NCBI RefSeq assembly: GCF_032190635.1
Contig: NZ_JAVLAS010000001.1
Span: forward strand, 1,736,001-1,800,000
Direction: 5' to 3'
Source: Levilactobacillus zymae
Lineage (GTDB): Bacteria; Bacillota; Bacilli; Lactobacillales; Lactobacillaceae
Length of the DNA stretch: 64,000 nt
Of this stretch, positions 1 through 7,635 are shown piece by piece. The position numbers and the translations under genes are program-made. The notes under the pieces were generated by a model. The model was not told where the DNA came from and searched no databases. It worked only from the letters and a program-made list of their open reading frames with translations. Within the stretch, counting starts at the first letter, position 1; each line of letters begins with the position of its first letter.

Positions 1-602
1 TGGTGCCGGGTGTGAATGCTATCGACCACCCGCGACATCGCGTAGATGGAAATGATGGTGTATAGCGCACTCTCCCAGCCAAACAAGGCCCCGGCTAGCA
101 ACACGATACATAGGTTAATCAGCATCATCAGGGTCCCAATCGTTCGTCCCGTCGTCTTTTCCAAAACCACGGCGACGATATCCATCCCCCCGGTTGAAAA
201 GCCGTACTTCAGCGAGTAGGCCACACCCACGCCAGTTAGAATGCCCCCAAAAAGCGCCGCGAGCAACGCATTATGCGCAATCGAGGCCACCGGCAGTAGA
301 ATCGATAACACGGCGGTCAAGCCCGCGACAATGATCGAATAGACCGTAAAGCCCCGGCCAACCTTGAACCACCCCAACAACCCGATAGGAATGTTGAACA
401 GGATGATAAACCACCCCGTTCCAATCTGAACCCCCATGGTTTCGCTAACCAACGCGGCAATCTGCGCAATCCCGTTAATTCCCGCACTAAAGATTTTCCC
501 CGGCGTCAAAAAATCGTTTAAGGCCACCGCGTTGATCACGGACGCACCAATGGCGACCGCTAGTTGGCGACCGCGCTGCTTTAATTCTAATGCCATTCTC
601 AT
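1..602 (-). CDS. YitT family membrane protein (partial, C-terminus off window)
   Basis: About 200 codons are visible and the gene runs off the left edge of the window. The translation begins MRMALELKQRGRQLAVAIG and has several hydrophobic segments with the glycine-rich patterns LTPGKIFSAGINGIAQ and KYGFSTGGMDIVAVVLEKTT, which are typical of the YitT/DUF161 family of integral membrane proteins. The C-terminal cytosolic DUF2179 domain expected in this family would lie outside the window. The substrate is unknown for the family. The ATG at 602 is preferred over 596 because AAGGG lies six bases upstream of it. Confidence 0.75.
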   Translation of the reverse strand, partial: MRMALELKQRGRQLAVAIGASVINAVALNDFLTPGKIFSAGINGIAQIAALVSETMGVQIGTGWFIILFNIPIGLLGWFKVGRGFTVYSIIVAGLTAVLSILLPVASIAHNALLAALFGGILTGVGVAYSLKYGFSTGGMDIVAVVLEKTTGRTIGTLMMLINLCIVLLAGALFGWESALYTIISIYAMSRVVDSIHTRH

Positions 603-735
603 TTTCCACCCTTCCCGGCAGTGTTTATTGTCACTATTTAACCACATCGCCGGGGCCCTGACTAGCCCAAAAATACCGTAAGTTAGGGCCTTACCGTTTC
701 CTGCTCCGTGGCCAACTAGCCGTTCAGTTTATACG

Positions 736-755
736 GTTAATGCATAAATATTTAC
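736..755. promoter_or_regulatory. Left arm of palindromic motif flanking the dipeptidase promoter
   Basis: GTTAATGCATAAATATTTAC here is the inverted counterpart of GTAAATTTATGCATAAAC at 837-854. Both contain the ATGCAT core, and a related TTTATGCAT occurs upstream of argR at 54715-54726. This is a candidate operator, perhaps for ArgR because it recurs before argR. The sequence repeats are seen; the regulator is inferred. Confidence 0.4.
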
Positions 756-820
756 TTACATGAGAATAATAAACAATTTAATGAGAGTTTCTTCCTAATG
801 ACGTCGCTTTCTTTAAAAAA

Positions 821-829
821 TGCTAGAAT
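821..829 (+). promoter_or_regulatory. Extended -10 promoter for the C69 dipeptidase gene
   Basis: TGCTAGAAT is an extended -10 element 41 bases upstream of the start codon. No convincing -35 box is seen at the usual distance. Confidence 0.45.
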
Positions 830-836
830 AAGAGAC

Positions 837-854
837 GTAAATTTATGCATAAAC
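837..854. promoter_or_regulatory. Right arm of palindromic motif, in the dipeptidase 5' UTR
   Basis: GTAAATTTATGCATAAAC contains the perfect palindrome TTTATGCATAAA. It sits between the -10 element and the ribosome binding site, where a bound repressor could block transcription. It is the inverted copy of 736-755. Confidence 0.4.
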
Positions 855-870
855 TGAAAGGAGTGTCGCC

Positions 871-2283
871 ATGAATTATTCCGCATGTACCAGTATTTTA
901 ATTGGGGCTAAGGCCTCCATCGATGGTTCGGTGATGATCGGTCGCAATGAAGACGCCAAAGCCGCCTGGCCCAAGCACTTCGTGGTTCATCCCGCGCAAG
1001 AGACCCCCGCAGCTCAGTTCGTCAGCCAAGACAACGGCTTTACCCTGCCGTTACCGTCTCACGCGGCCAAGTACACCGCCACCCCCGAATGGACGGATCA
1101 GTACGGTCTCTTCGAAGAGGCCGGTATCAACGAGTTCGGCGTGGCCATGAGTGCCACCGAAAGTACGTACTCTAACGACCGCGTCTTAGGCTGTGATCCG
1201 CTGGTAGCAAATGGGATCGCCGAAGAAGCCATGGTTACCGTGGTTTTACCATACGTTCACACCGCTAGAGAAGGCGTCAAGCGCCTCGGCCAGCTCGTCG
1301 AACACTACGGGACCGCCGAGTCTAACGGCATCTTATTCGCCGATCAGACGGAGGCTTGGTACTTAGAAACCGGTGCCGGCCACTTCTGGGTCGCTCAACG
1401 CATCCCGGATCACGCCTACGCCGTCGTCGCCAATCAGATGGCGATCCAAACCATCGATTTTCACGATCCGGCGAACTTCCTGTTTGCGCCAAACCTGCAG
1501 GCTTTCGTCCGTGAAAACCACCTGAATCCGCACCCGGATCACTTTAACTGGCGCGAAATCTTCGGGACCCGCGATCAATCGGATCTCTATTACAACACGC
1601 CGCGGGTCTGGTACGGTCAACAACGGTTCACCCCCCAGGTCAGTGCACAACCACAGTCATTCGACTTACCCTTTATCCAATATGCCGATCGTCAACTCGC
1701 CGTCACCGACGCTCAGGATTACTTGAGTAGCCACTACGAGGGCACGCCGTACGATCCCGTGGGTGCGGGGAGTCCGGCCGAACGTACTCGCTTTCGACCC
1801 GTTAGTCTGGCCAAAACGCAGGAATCACACGTCTTACAGTTGCGGCCCGACTTTGAGCCGGCCTTAGCGGGGATTCAGTGGTTGGCCATGGGCGTGGGCG
1901 CTCAAAGCGTCTACGTCCCGTTCTACGCGGGTATCGACAGTACCCCCACGGCGTATCACCTGGGGCAAGCCACTTACGATCGCCAATCGGCTTACTGGAC
2001 CTATAAGCTCGTCGGTGTCCTAAATGACGCCCACTACCACGAAACCATCACGGCCTTAAACGCCGCCCAGAAACAATTGCGTGGCGAGCTAGCCCACCTG
2101 GTTCGCCAGACCGACGCGGTTGCCCAACACCTAACCGGGTTAGAACTCACGCACTACCTCACCGTTCAATCCAACCGTGCCGCTGCATTGGGAATCCAGC
2201 GGTACCGTGATTTAGCGGCGCAATTCATCACCCAGGCAACTGACTTGGGACCACTAAACTATCATCAAGATTTGAATTTGTAG
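871..2283 (+). CDS. C69 family dipeptidase (PepD type)
   Basis: This 470-residue protein has the usual length and start of peptidase family C69, an Ntn-hydrolase family of cytosolic dipeptidases common in lactobacilli. The N-terminus MNYSACTSILIGAKASIDGS places Cys6 where the family has its nucleophile, exposed by autoprocessing, and is followed by SVMIGRNED. It likely cleaves dipeptides released from imported peptides. The start codon has a clear AAAGGAG nine bases upstream. The next gene encodes an amino acid permease in the same orientation, 45 bases downstream, so peptide breakdown and amino acid exchange may be coupled. Substrate preference cannot be read from sequence. Confidence 0.88.
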   Translation: MNYSACTSILIGAKASIDGSVMIGRNEDAKAAWPKHFVVHPAQETPAAQFVSQDNGFTLPLPSHAAKYTATPEWTDQYGLFEEAGINEFGVAMSATESTYSNDRVLGCDPLVANGIAEEAMVTVVLPYVHTAREGVKRLGQLVEHYGTAESNGILFADQTEAWYLETGAGHFWVAQRIPDHAYAVVANQMAIQTIDFHDPANFLFAPNLQAFVRENHLNPHPDHFNWREIFGTRDQSDLYYNTPRVWYGQQRFTPQVSAQPQSFDLPFIQYADRQLAVTDAQDYLSSHYEGTPYDPVGAGSPAERTRFRPVSLAKTQESHVLQLRPDFEPALAGIQWLAMGVGAQSVYVPFYAGIDSTPTAYHLGQATYDRQSAYWTYKLVGVLNDAHYHETITALNAAQKQLRGELAHLVRQTDAVAQHLTGLELTHYLTVQSNRAAALGIQRYRDLAAQFITQATDLGPLNYHQDLNL

Positions 2284-2328
2284 ACTGGCTGGGACGTTCG
2301 CCCCACCAAATGGGAGATTATTAGACAT

Positions 2329-3837
2329 ATGGAAAAACAACAGAAGATTAAACTATCAACTTTAATCTTAATGATTTTTACGGCCATCTATGGCTTTGCT
2401 AACACCACGGTCGCTTACGACCAAATGGGGTATGCCAGTATCATCTGGTACATCCTCGCTGCCTTATTGTTCTTCTTACCCAGCGCGTTAATGCTGGCCG
2501 AATACGGATCCGCCTTCAAAGAGGCTAAAGGAGGAATTTACTCCTGGCTAGCCGGCTCGATTGGCGAAAAATGGGCCTTCATCGGGACCTTCATCTGGTT
2601 ATCTTCGTGGATCATCTGGATGCTCTCCACGTCCTCCAAGGTCTGGATTCCACTCTCCACGTTGATCTCCGGCAGTGACCAAACGCAAACCTGGTCACTG
2701 TTCGGACTGAGTTCCACTCAGACCGTGGGCTTACTGGGAATCGCCTGGATCCTAGTGGTAACCTTCTTTGCCACGCGTGGGGTCAACTCTATCGCCAAGA
2801 TTTCGTCACTCGGCGGAATCTTCGTGATGTTTTTAACCGCCCTCTTCTTCGTGGCCAGCATCGTGATTGTCATTGCTAACGGCGGGCACTTAGCGGAACC
2901 CATCAACGGCATTCACAGCTTCGTGGTTTCCCCGAACCCACAATTCTCCTCACCAATGGCACTGATGTCGTTCGTGACGTACGCGGTTTTCGCTTACGCC
3001 GGCATGGAATCCATGGGGGGCATCACCGACTCCATGGATCATCCCGAAAAGACCTTCCCGAAGGGGCTGATCATTTCGACGGTGGCCATCACGTTGATGT
3101 ACTCCCTGTCGATCTTCCTCTGGGGGATCAGTACCAACTGGCACGACATTCTGGGGAAGAACACCGTCAACCTCGGTAACATTACTTACGTGTTAATGAA
3201 CAACCTGGGGCTGGTCTTAGGACACGCCCTGCACCTATCCGCTGGAACGGCCGCGGGACTCGGTCACTTCTTCGCACGCTTAACCGGGTTAAGCATGTTT
3301 ATGGGGTACTTAGGATCCTTCTTTGTCTTGGTCTACTCCCCACTCAAGTCCTTTATCCTAGGCTCATCGCCACAGTTGTGGCCTAAGAAGATGACCAAGC
3401 TCAACAAGGTGGGCATGCCGGCCTACTCGATGTGGCTGCAAGCCATCATCGTGGCGGTCTTCGTCTTTCTGGTCGCCTTCGGGGGATCTGCGGCCAAGCA
3501 GTTCTACCTCATCTTGACCGACATGGGGAACGTGTCAACGTCCTTCCCATACCTCTTCTTGATTGGGGCCTTCCCCTTCTTCAAGAAGCGTACCAACTTG
3601 GACCGACCGTTTGAGGTCTTCACCAGCCGGTTGTGGACTAACGTGATCGTCGCTTTGGTCTTGATTGTGTTGGTCGGTGGAATTGGATTCACCTGCCTAC
3701 AACCAATCCTAGAACACGATTACATCACCGCCTTTTGGACCATCATCGGCCCCATCTTCTTCGGCGCCGTGGCCTGGATCTTCTACCGCAACGCCCAAAA
3801 GCGTTCGGCGGATGACCAAATCACTAGCGAAGATTAA
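2329..3837 (+). CDS. yjeM: YjeM-type APC amino acid permease (glutamate/GABA family)
   Basis: This is a 502-residue integral membrane protein with about twelve hydrophobic segments. Its N-terminal half (LILMIFTAIYGFAN, KEAKGGIYSWLAGSIG, FIGTFIWLSSWIIWMLSTSS) closely follows YjeM, a member of the glutamate/GABA branch of the APC superfamily, and it carries the family's EAKGGIYSW segment. It probably imports or exchanges an amino acid at the plasma membrane; the substrate is not established for the family. It lies 45 bases after the dipeptidase gene and probably shares its transcript. The nearest SD-like GGGAG is a rather long 12 bases from the ATG. Confidence 0.82.
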   Translation: MEKQQKIKLSTLILMIFTAIYGFANTTVAYDQMGYASIIWYILAALLFFLPSALMLAEYGSAFKEAKGGIYSWLAGSIGEKWAFIGTFIWLSSWIIWMLSTSSKVWIPLSTLISGSDQTQTWSLFGLSSTQTVGLLGIAWILVVTFFATRGVNSIAKISSLGGIFVMFLTALFFVASIVIVIANGGHLAEPINGIHSFVVSPNPQFSSPMALMSFVTYAVFAYAGMESMGGITDSMDHPEKTFPKGLIISTVAITLMYSLSIFLWGISTNWHDILGKNTVNLGNITYVLMNNLGLVLGHALHLSAGTAAGLGHFFARLTGLSMFMGYLGSFFVLVYSPLKSFILGSSPQLWPKKMTKLNKVGMPAYSMWLQAIIVAVFVFLVAFGGSAAKQFYLILTDMGNVSTSFPYLFLIGAFPFFKKRTNLDRPFEVFTSRLWTNVIVALVLIVLVGGIGFTCLQPILEHDYITAFWTIIGPIFFGAVAWIFYRNAQKRSADDQITSED

Positions 3838-3860
3838 ATCGGTTAATAACCTTACGAAGA

Positions 3861-3985
3861 GAGTGGGCCAAAAGGCGGTTAGCTGGTGAGCATGAACGAC
3901 GGTTCGTAAGTCAGATAATCCTGGACTTGGATTATCTGACTTGCGGGGTTAAGCGGAACCAGCTGCCTTTTGGCGCACGTTTCGA
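3861..3985. repeat. Imperfect palindromic intergenic element
   Basis: The outer arms GGCCAAAAGGCGGTTAGCTGGT (split by one mismatch block) and ACCAGCTGCCTTTTGGC are complementary. They enclose a perfect inner hairpin: AAGTCAGATAATCC at 3908-3921 pairs with GGATTATCTGACTT at 3929-3942. From memory it resembles dispersed intergenic elements starting gagtgggacaaaaggcg that are frequent in lactobacilli. No second copy was noticed in this window. Confidence 0.55.
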
Positions 3986-4010
3986 CACTAAATATTCGGA
4001 GACACTAAGA

Positions 4011-4039
4011 GCCTGAGACTTTTATCTCAGGCCCTTTTT
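4011..4039 (+). terminator. Rho-independent terminator after the yjeM-like gene
   Basis: GCCTGAGA (4011-4018) pairs with TCTCAGGC (4025-4032) and is followed by CCTTTTT. Confidence 0.8.
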
Positions 4040-4134
4040 GTGTGCACCCAAATAATTTTCGTTCGCTTTTTGCACAAATTCAAAGCTAAATATAACGATT
4101 TTTATATCGAATTTAATTAATTTACGATTTTATA

Positions 4135-4164
4135 TAGACTAATCCGGCTTTTTTTAGCTATAAT
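4135..4164 (+). promoter_or_regulatory. Promoter of the purine permease-PRT-purH cluster
   Basis: A perfect TATAAT at 4159-4164 lies 18 bases after TAGACT at 4135-4140, a four-of-six match to the -35 consensus. The next start codon is 43 bases downstream of the -10. Confidence 0.65.
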
Positions 4165-4206
4165 CAGCATGAAAGACGAATATTATTTAACTGAGGAGGA
4201 AGTAAT

Positions 4207-5283
4207 GTGCACTGGTTAACCGACTTACTCGCGGCCATTGGGGTCGTGTTGAACGGCATTCCCCAAGGAATCATGGCCATGTCGTTAGGTTTCGCTATTT
4301 TCCCCACCCTGTTTTCCTTTATTTTCGCTTCAGCGGTCAACGGGGCGTTTGGTGCCGTGGCCCCCTTATCCTTTCAGGCTGAATCGCTGGCCTTAACGGG
4401 AAAGCTCGGGCGCGATTTACGTGAACGAACGTCCATCATCTTCGGCGGCTCCGTCATCATGTTGGTGATTGGGGTCACTGGGACCTTGACCAAGATCGTC
4501 GACATCCTAGGCAACAACATCATGGCGGGCATGATGGCCGGCGTGGGGATCATGCTGGCCAAGATCGCCCTGGGGATGGCCAAGGACCAGCGGCTAACTG
4601 GTTGGCTGTCCATCGCGATCGCCATCGTGGTCTACCTGATCACCAAGGACCTGGTCTGGACCATCGTCCTTTCGGTGATTGGGTCTAGTCTCACCGCCGT
4701 CACCCTGCAACACTACCGCGCCGACCTACCAGCACACGTGACGGCCCGCCGTTTCGTGTTCACCAAGCCTCAATTCAACGTCCGGGTGCTGCGCGGCGCA
4801 CTTAGCTTGGCCTGTCTGAACATCGGCGCTAACATCTCCTACGGGTTGATTACCGGGCAAATGACCGGACAAAAACCAAATCCGGTGAACTTAAACCTGT
4901 TGACCGGTACGCAAGCCTTAGCCGACATGGGAACCAGTCTTCTAGGCGGGGCGCCGGTTGAAGCCATCATCTCCGCCACCGGGAGTGCCCCCGAACCCGT
5001 AGTTGCCGGCATCATGATGATGTTGATCATGGCCGCCATCCTGGCTTTGGGGTGGTTGGGCAAGCTGGGGAAGTACGTGCCTAGTGCCTCGATCGCCGGC
5101 TTTCTGCTGATTTTGGGCGTCGCCGTCATTTTCCCGGCCAACGCCGCAACCGCCCTGCACGGCGCTAACAGTACCGTGGCCGCCATCACCCTGGTGGTAA
5201 CCGCCATCGCCGACCCTTTTGCCGGGCTCATGTCCGGGGCCGTGTTGAAATTTGTTTTACCACTACTTGGATTGGGGGTTTAA
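4207..5283 (+). CDS. Putative purine/xanthine-type (NCS2-like) permease
   Basis: This 358-residue polytopic membrane protein has about ten hydrophobic segments and glycine/alanine-rich stretches (NGAFGAVAPLSFQAES, IMAGMMAGVGIMLA, SLLGGAPVEAIISATGSAPEP) reminiscent of the NCS2/SulP fold of nucleobase permeases. It is shorter than typical NCS2 proteins (about 430 residues). It is followed within five bases by a phosphoribosyltransferase and then purH, so purine base uptake followed by salvage is the likely role. The start is GTG at 4207 behind GAGGAGGAAG. The overlapping ATG at 4205 reads only four codons. Family assignment is moderate and the substrate is inferred from neighbours. Confidence 0.62.
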   Translation: MHWLTDLLAAIGVVLNGIPQGIMAMSLGFAIFPTLFSFIFASAVNGAFGAVAPLSFQAESLALTGKLGRDLRERTSIIFGGSVIMLVIGVTGTLTKIVDILGNNIMAGMMAGVGIMLAKIALGMAKDQRLTGWLSIAIAIVVYLITKDLVWTIVLSVIGSSLTAVTLQHYRADLPAHVTARRFVFTKPQFNVRVLRGALSLACLNIGANISYGLITGQMTGQKPNPVNLNLLTGTQALADMGTSLLGGAPVEAIISATGSAPEPVVAGIMMMLIMAAILALGWLGKLGKYVPSASIAGFLLILGVAVIFPANAATALHGANSTVAAITLVVTAIADPFAGLMSGAVLKFVLPLLGLGV

Positions 5284-5287
5284 TCCC

Positions 5288-5833
5288 GTGTCACAGACTT
5301 ATACCTTAACCTTAGGCCCATTAACCCGTCAGTTACCGATTATTCCGATTAGTGCCAACCTGGCCATCGCATCCTTCGTGCTGTTGGGCGACGCCGAGCT
5401 CACCGACTACGCCGCTAGCGCTTTGGCCCAAAAGGTGCCCACCGATTTCGACTACCTCATCACCATGGAAAGTAAGGGCATCCCGCTGGCCCAGGAGCTG
5501 AGCCGCCTGATCAACCACGCCCAGTTCGTGGTGTTACGCAAGTCGCAAAAAGATTACATGCAAGACCCCTTATCGGTTCCAGTTAACGCCATCACCACCA
5601 GTGTCCCACAACACCTGTTTCTCGACGGCTTAGATGCCCAAAACATTGCCCATAAACGGGTGGTCATCGTCGACGACGTCATTAGCAGTGGCGGCTCACT
5701 CAAGGCCGCGCGCGAATTGGTCCAACAGGCCCAAGCCACCGTGGTCGGCCAGGTCGCCATCTTAGCCGAAGGCGCTGCCGCTAAGCGAACCGATATTGAA
5801 TTTTTGGCGGAACTACCGTTATTTCCGTTATAA
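5288..5833 (+). CDS. Purine phosphoribosyltransferase family protein
   Basis: This 181-residue type I phosphoribosyltransferase has the PRPP-binding signature VVIVDDVISSGGS near residues 132-144, and a GxPLAQELSR segment near 66-75 typical of adenine/xanthine PRTases (COG0503). It would transfer a purine base onto PRPP to make a nucleotide in the cytosol. I chose GTG at 5288, which follows GGGGGT at good distance; an upstream in-frame ATG at 5252 would overlap the permease by 32 bases. It sits between a permease and purH. The exact base (adenine, xanthine or guanine) is not determinable. Confidence 0.75.
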   Translation: MSQTYTLTLGPLTRQLPIIPISANLAIASFVLLGDAELTDYAASALAQKVPTDFDYLITMESKGIPLAQELSRLINHAQFVVLRKSQKDYMQDPLSVPVNAITTSVPQHLFLDGLDAQNIAHKRVVIVDDVISSGGSLKAARELVQQAQATVVGQVAILAEGAAAKRTDIEFLAELPLFPL

Positions 5834-5851
5834 CCTACGAGGAGGATTTTT

Positions 5852-7387
5852 ATGAAACGTGCTTTACTGAGTGTTTCCGATAAAACCGGCCTAGTGGCCT
5901 TTGCCCAGACGCTGATCGCTAACGACTACGAATTGGTTTCCACCGGCGGGACCCAAGCCGCTTTGACCGCCGCCCACGTGCCGGTCACGCCAATCGAAGC
6001 CGTGACCCACTTTCCCGAAATGCTTAACGGGCGGGTCAAGACCCTGAACCCCTTAGTTTTTGGCGGGATCTTAGCCAAACGGGATAACCCCGTCCATCAG
6101 CAAACCCTAAAGGAGCACGAAATCACCCCCATTGACCTCGTGTGCGTCAACCTTTATCCCTTTGCCCAAACCATCAGTCAGCCCGACGTCACGTTAGCAG
6201 CGGCCGTGGAGCAAATCGACATCGGCGGGCCGTCACTCATCCGTGCAGCCGCCAAGAACTATGCCGATGTCCTGGTGGTCTGTGACCCCGCCGACTACGC
6301 TACCGTTGGTCAGGCCGTCAGTGACGACACCGCCACCATGGCCTTACGTCAACGTCTAGCCGCCAAGGTCTTCCAACACACAGCCCACTACGACACTCTG
6401 ATTGCCGACTACCTGACCGCTGAGTCGGATGCGGCCCCCGAACTTTTAACCGTCACCTACCAACGCCAACAGGCTTTACGTTACGGTGAAAACCCACAAC
6501 AGGCGGCGACCCTCTACCGGGAAAACCAACCGGCGCCTTTCTCCATTCCGGCGGCCAAGCAGCTGCACGGTAAGCCATTATCCTTTAACAACATCAAGGA
6601 CGCCGACGCGGCACTGGGCCTCATCCGCGAATTTAGCGCCCCCACCATCATCGCCCTAAAGCACATGAACCCTTGCGGTGTCGGTTCGGCGGCAACCCTC
6701 GAAACGGCCTGGGATGAATGCTACGCGGCCGATTCGATGTCGATTTTTGGGGGAATCATCGTCTTGAACCGGCCGGTCGATCTGGCCACGGCCACCAAGA
6801 TGCACCAATTGTTCCTCGAAATCATCATTGCCCCTAGCTTTGATGACGAGGCCTACGCCGTCCTGGCTAAAAAGAAGAACCTTCGCCTGTTAACGGTCGA
6901 CTTTACTACCGCGGCCGACCCCGAACCGGATGAACTCATTAGTATTCGTGGTGGTCTCCTCCGTCAAGAACGGGACCACGTCCTTGACGATCCGGCCGAC
7001 TTCCAGGTGGTTAGCCAAGCACAACCCACGGCCGAACAGCTGCAAGCCGTTCTCTTCGGCCTGAAGACCATTAAGTTCGTCAAGAGTAACGCCATCGTGG
7101 TCAACACCCCGAGCCAAACACTCGGCATCGGCCCCGGTCAGATGAACCGGATTGATGCGGTTAAAATTGCCGTGGGTAAGGCCGAGAGCAAACCGCACTA
7201 CGACCAAGCCGTGCTGGTCTCCGACGCTTTCTTCCCGATGGACGACTGCGTCGAATACGCCGCTCAACACGGGATCACGACCATCGCTGAACCCGGAGGC
7301 AGTATTCGCGATCGGGATTCTATCGCCATGGCCGACAAGTACGGCATTGCGTTGGTCTTTACGGGCCACCGCCACTTCCGCCACTAA
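5852..7387 (+). CDS. purH: Bifunctional AICAR transformylase / IMP cyclohydrolase
   Basis: At 511 residues this is full-length PurH, which performs the last two steps of de novo IMP synthesis: formylation of AICAR with 10-formyl-THF and ring closure to IMP. The N-terminal cyclohydrolase domain carries the substrate loop VSTGGTQAAL and the TLNPLVFGGILAKR segment. The transformylase domain has the catalytic LKHMNPCG motif and the conserved GIGPGQMNRIDAVK and PGGSIRDRDSI segments. An AGGAGG site precedes the ATG. No other de novo purine gene flanks it; it is grouped with salvage-type genes instead, which is unusual. Confidence 0.96.
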   Translation: MKRALLSVSDKTGLVAFAQTLIANDYELVSTGGTQAALTAAHVPVTPIEAVTHFPEMLNGRVKTLNPLVFGGILAKRDNPVHQQTLKEHEITPIDLVCVNLYPFAQTISQPDVTLAAAVEQIDIGGPSLIRAAAKNYADVLVVCDPADYATVGQAVSDDTATMALRQRLAAKVFQHTAHYDTLIADYLTAESDAAPELLTVTYQRQQALRYGENPQQAATLYRENQPAPFSIPAAKQLHGKPLSFNNIKDADAALGLIREFSAPTIIALKHMNPCGVGSAATLETAWDECYAADSMSIFGGIIVLNRPVDLATATKMHQLFLEIIIAPSFDDEAYAVLAKKKNLRLLTVDFTTAADPEPDELISIRGGLLRQERDHVLDDPADFQVVSQAQPTAEQLQAVLFGLKTIKFVKSNAIVVNTPSQTLGIGPGQMNRIDAVKIAVGKAESKPHYDQAVLVSDAFFPMDDCVEYAAQHGITTIAEPGGSIRDRDSIAMADKYGIALVFTGHRHFRH

Positions 7388-7453
7388 ACCATTAATCGAA
7401 TTGGATGACGCCTGATTACTGCCCGGCAAAAGGCAGTAAGCGGGCGCCGCAAG

Positions 7454-7485
7454 GGAGTCTGGATCAACGTCCAGGCTCCTTTTTT
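7454..7485 (+). terminator. Terminator after purH
   Basis: GGAGTCTGGA (7454-7463) pairs with TCCAGGCTCC (7470-7479), with one G-T pair, followed by six T. Confidence 0.85.
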
Positions 7486-7580
7486 GTCCAATCATATTCG
7501 GGTGACGGCGCTAATCTGAGAAAGCTGGCCTTCCCCTGAACCACGTTTAGTTTAAGTATTAAAAGTTAAAGTATTTTTTG

Positions 7581-7594
7581 TGTTAGTGCTTTCA
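7581..7594 (-). promoter_or_regulatory. cre-like box downstream of kup
   Basis: Read on the minus strand, TGAAAGCACTAACA matches the CcpA cre consensus TGWAANCGNTNWCA at 13 of 14 positions. It lies beyond the 3' end of kup, after its terminator stem, so its target is unclear. Confidence 0.3.
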
Positions 7595-7596
7595 AA

Positions 7597-7630
7597 AGAA
7601 AAACGATGAGCAGCCACCCACCGTTTTTCT
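7597..7630 (-). terminator. Terminator after kup
   Basis: AGAAAAACG at 7597-7605 and CGTTTTTCT at 7622-7630 form the stem. On the minus strand the hairpin ends in the T-rich arm CGTTTTTCTTTT. Confidence 0.6.
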
Positions 7631-7635
7631 ACCTG

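Larger units (their letters stand above)
3838..4206. other. Intergenic region with a palindromic element, terminator and promoter
   Basis: This 369-base stretch has no gene. From left to right it holds an imperfect palindrome (3861-3985), a rho-independent terminator (4011-4039), an AT-rich segment, and the promoter of the downstream permease (4135-4164). A TTTTCGTTCGCTT segment near 4056-4070 resembles half of a PurR box, but I could not find a clean pair. Confidence 0.7.

Noticed and set aside
4050..4110. Paired PurR boxes upstream of the purine permease
   Set aside because: Only one segment (TTTTCGTTCG) vaguely resembles a half box; the second is missing.
4205..4219. ATG at 4205 as start of the purine permease
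   Set aside because: It reads ATG TGC ACT GGT then a stop; GTG at 4207 is in the long frame with good spacing.
6890..7495. 201-codon minus-strand frame over the purH 3' end
   Set aside because: It lies antisense to clearly coding purH and has no family resemblance or ribosome site; it reflects high GC at third positions.
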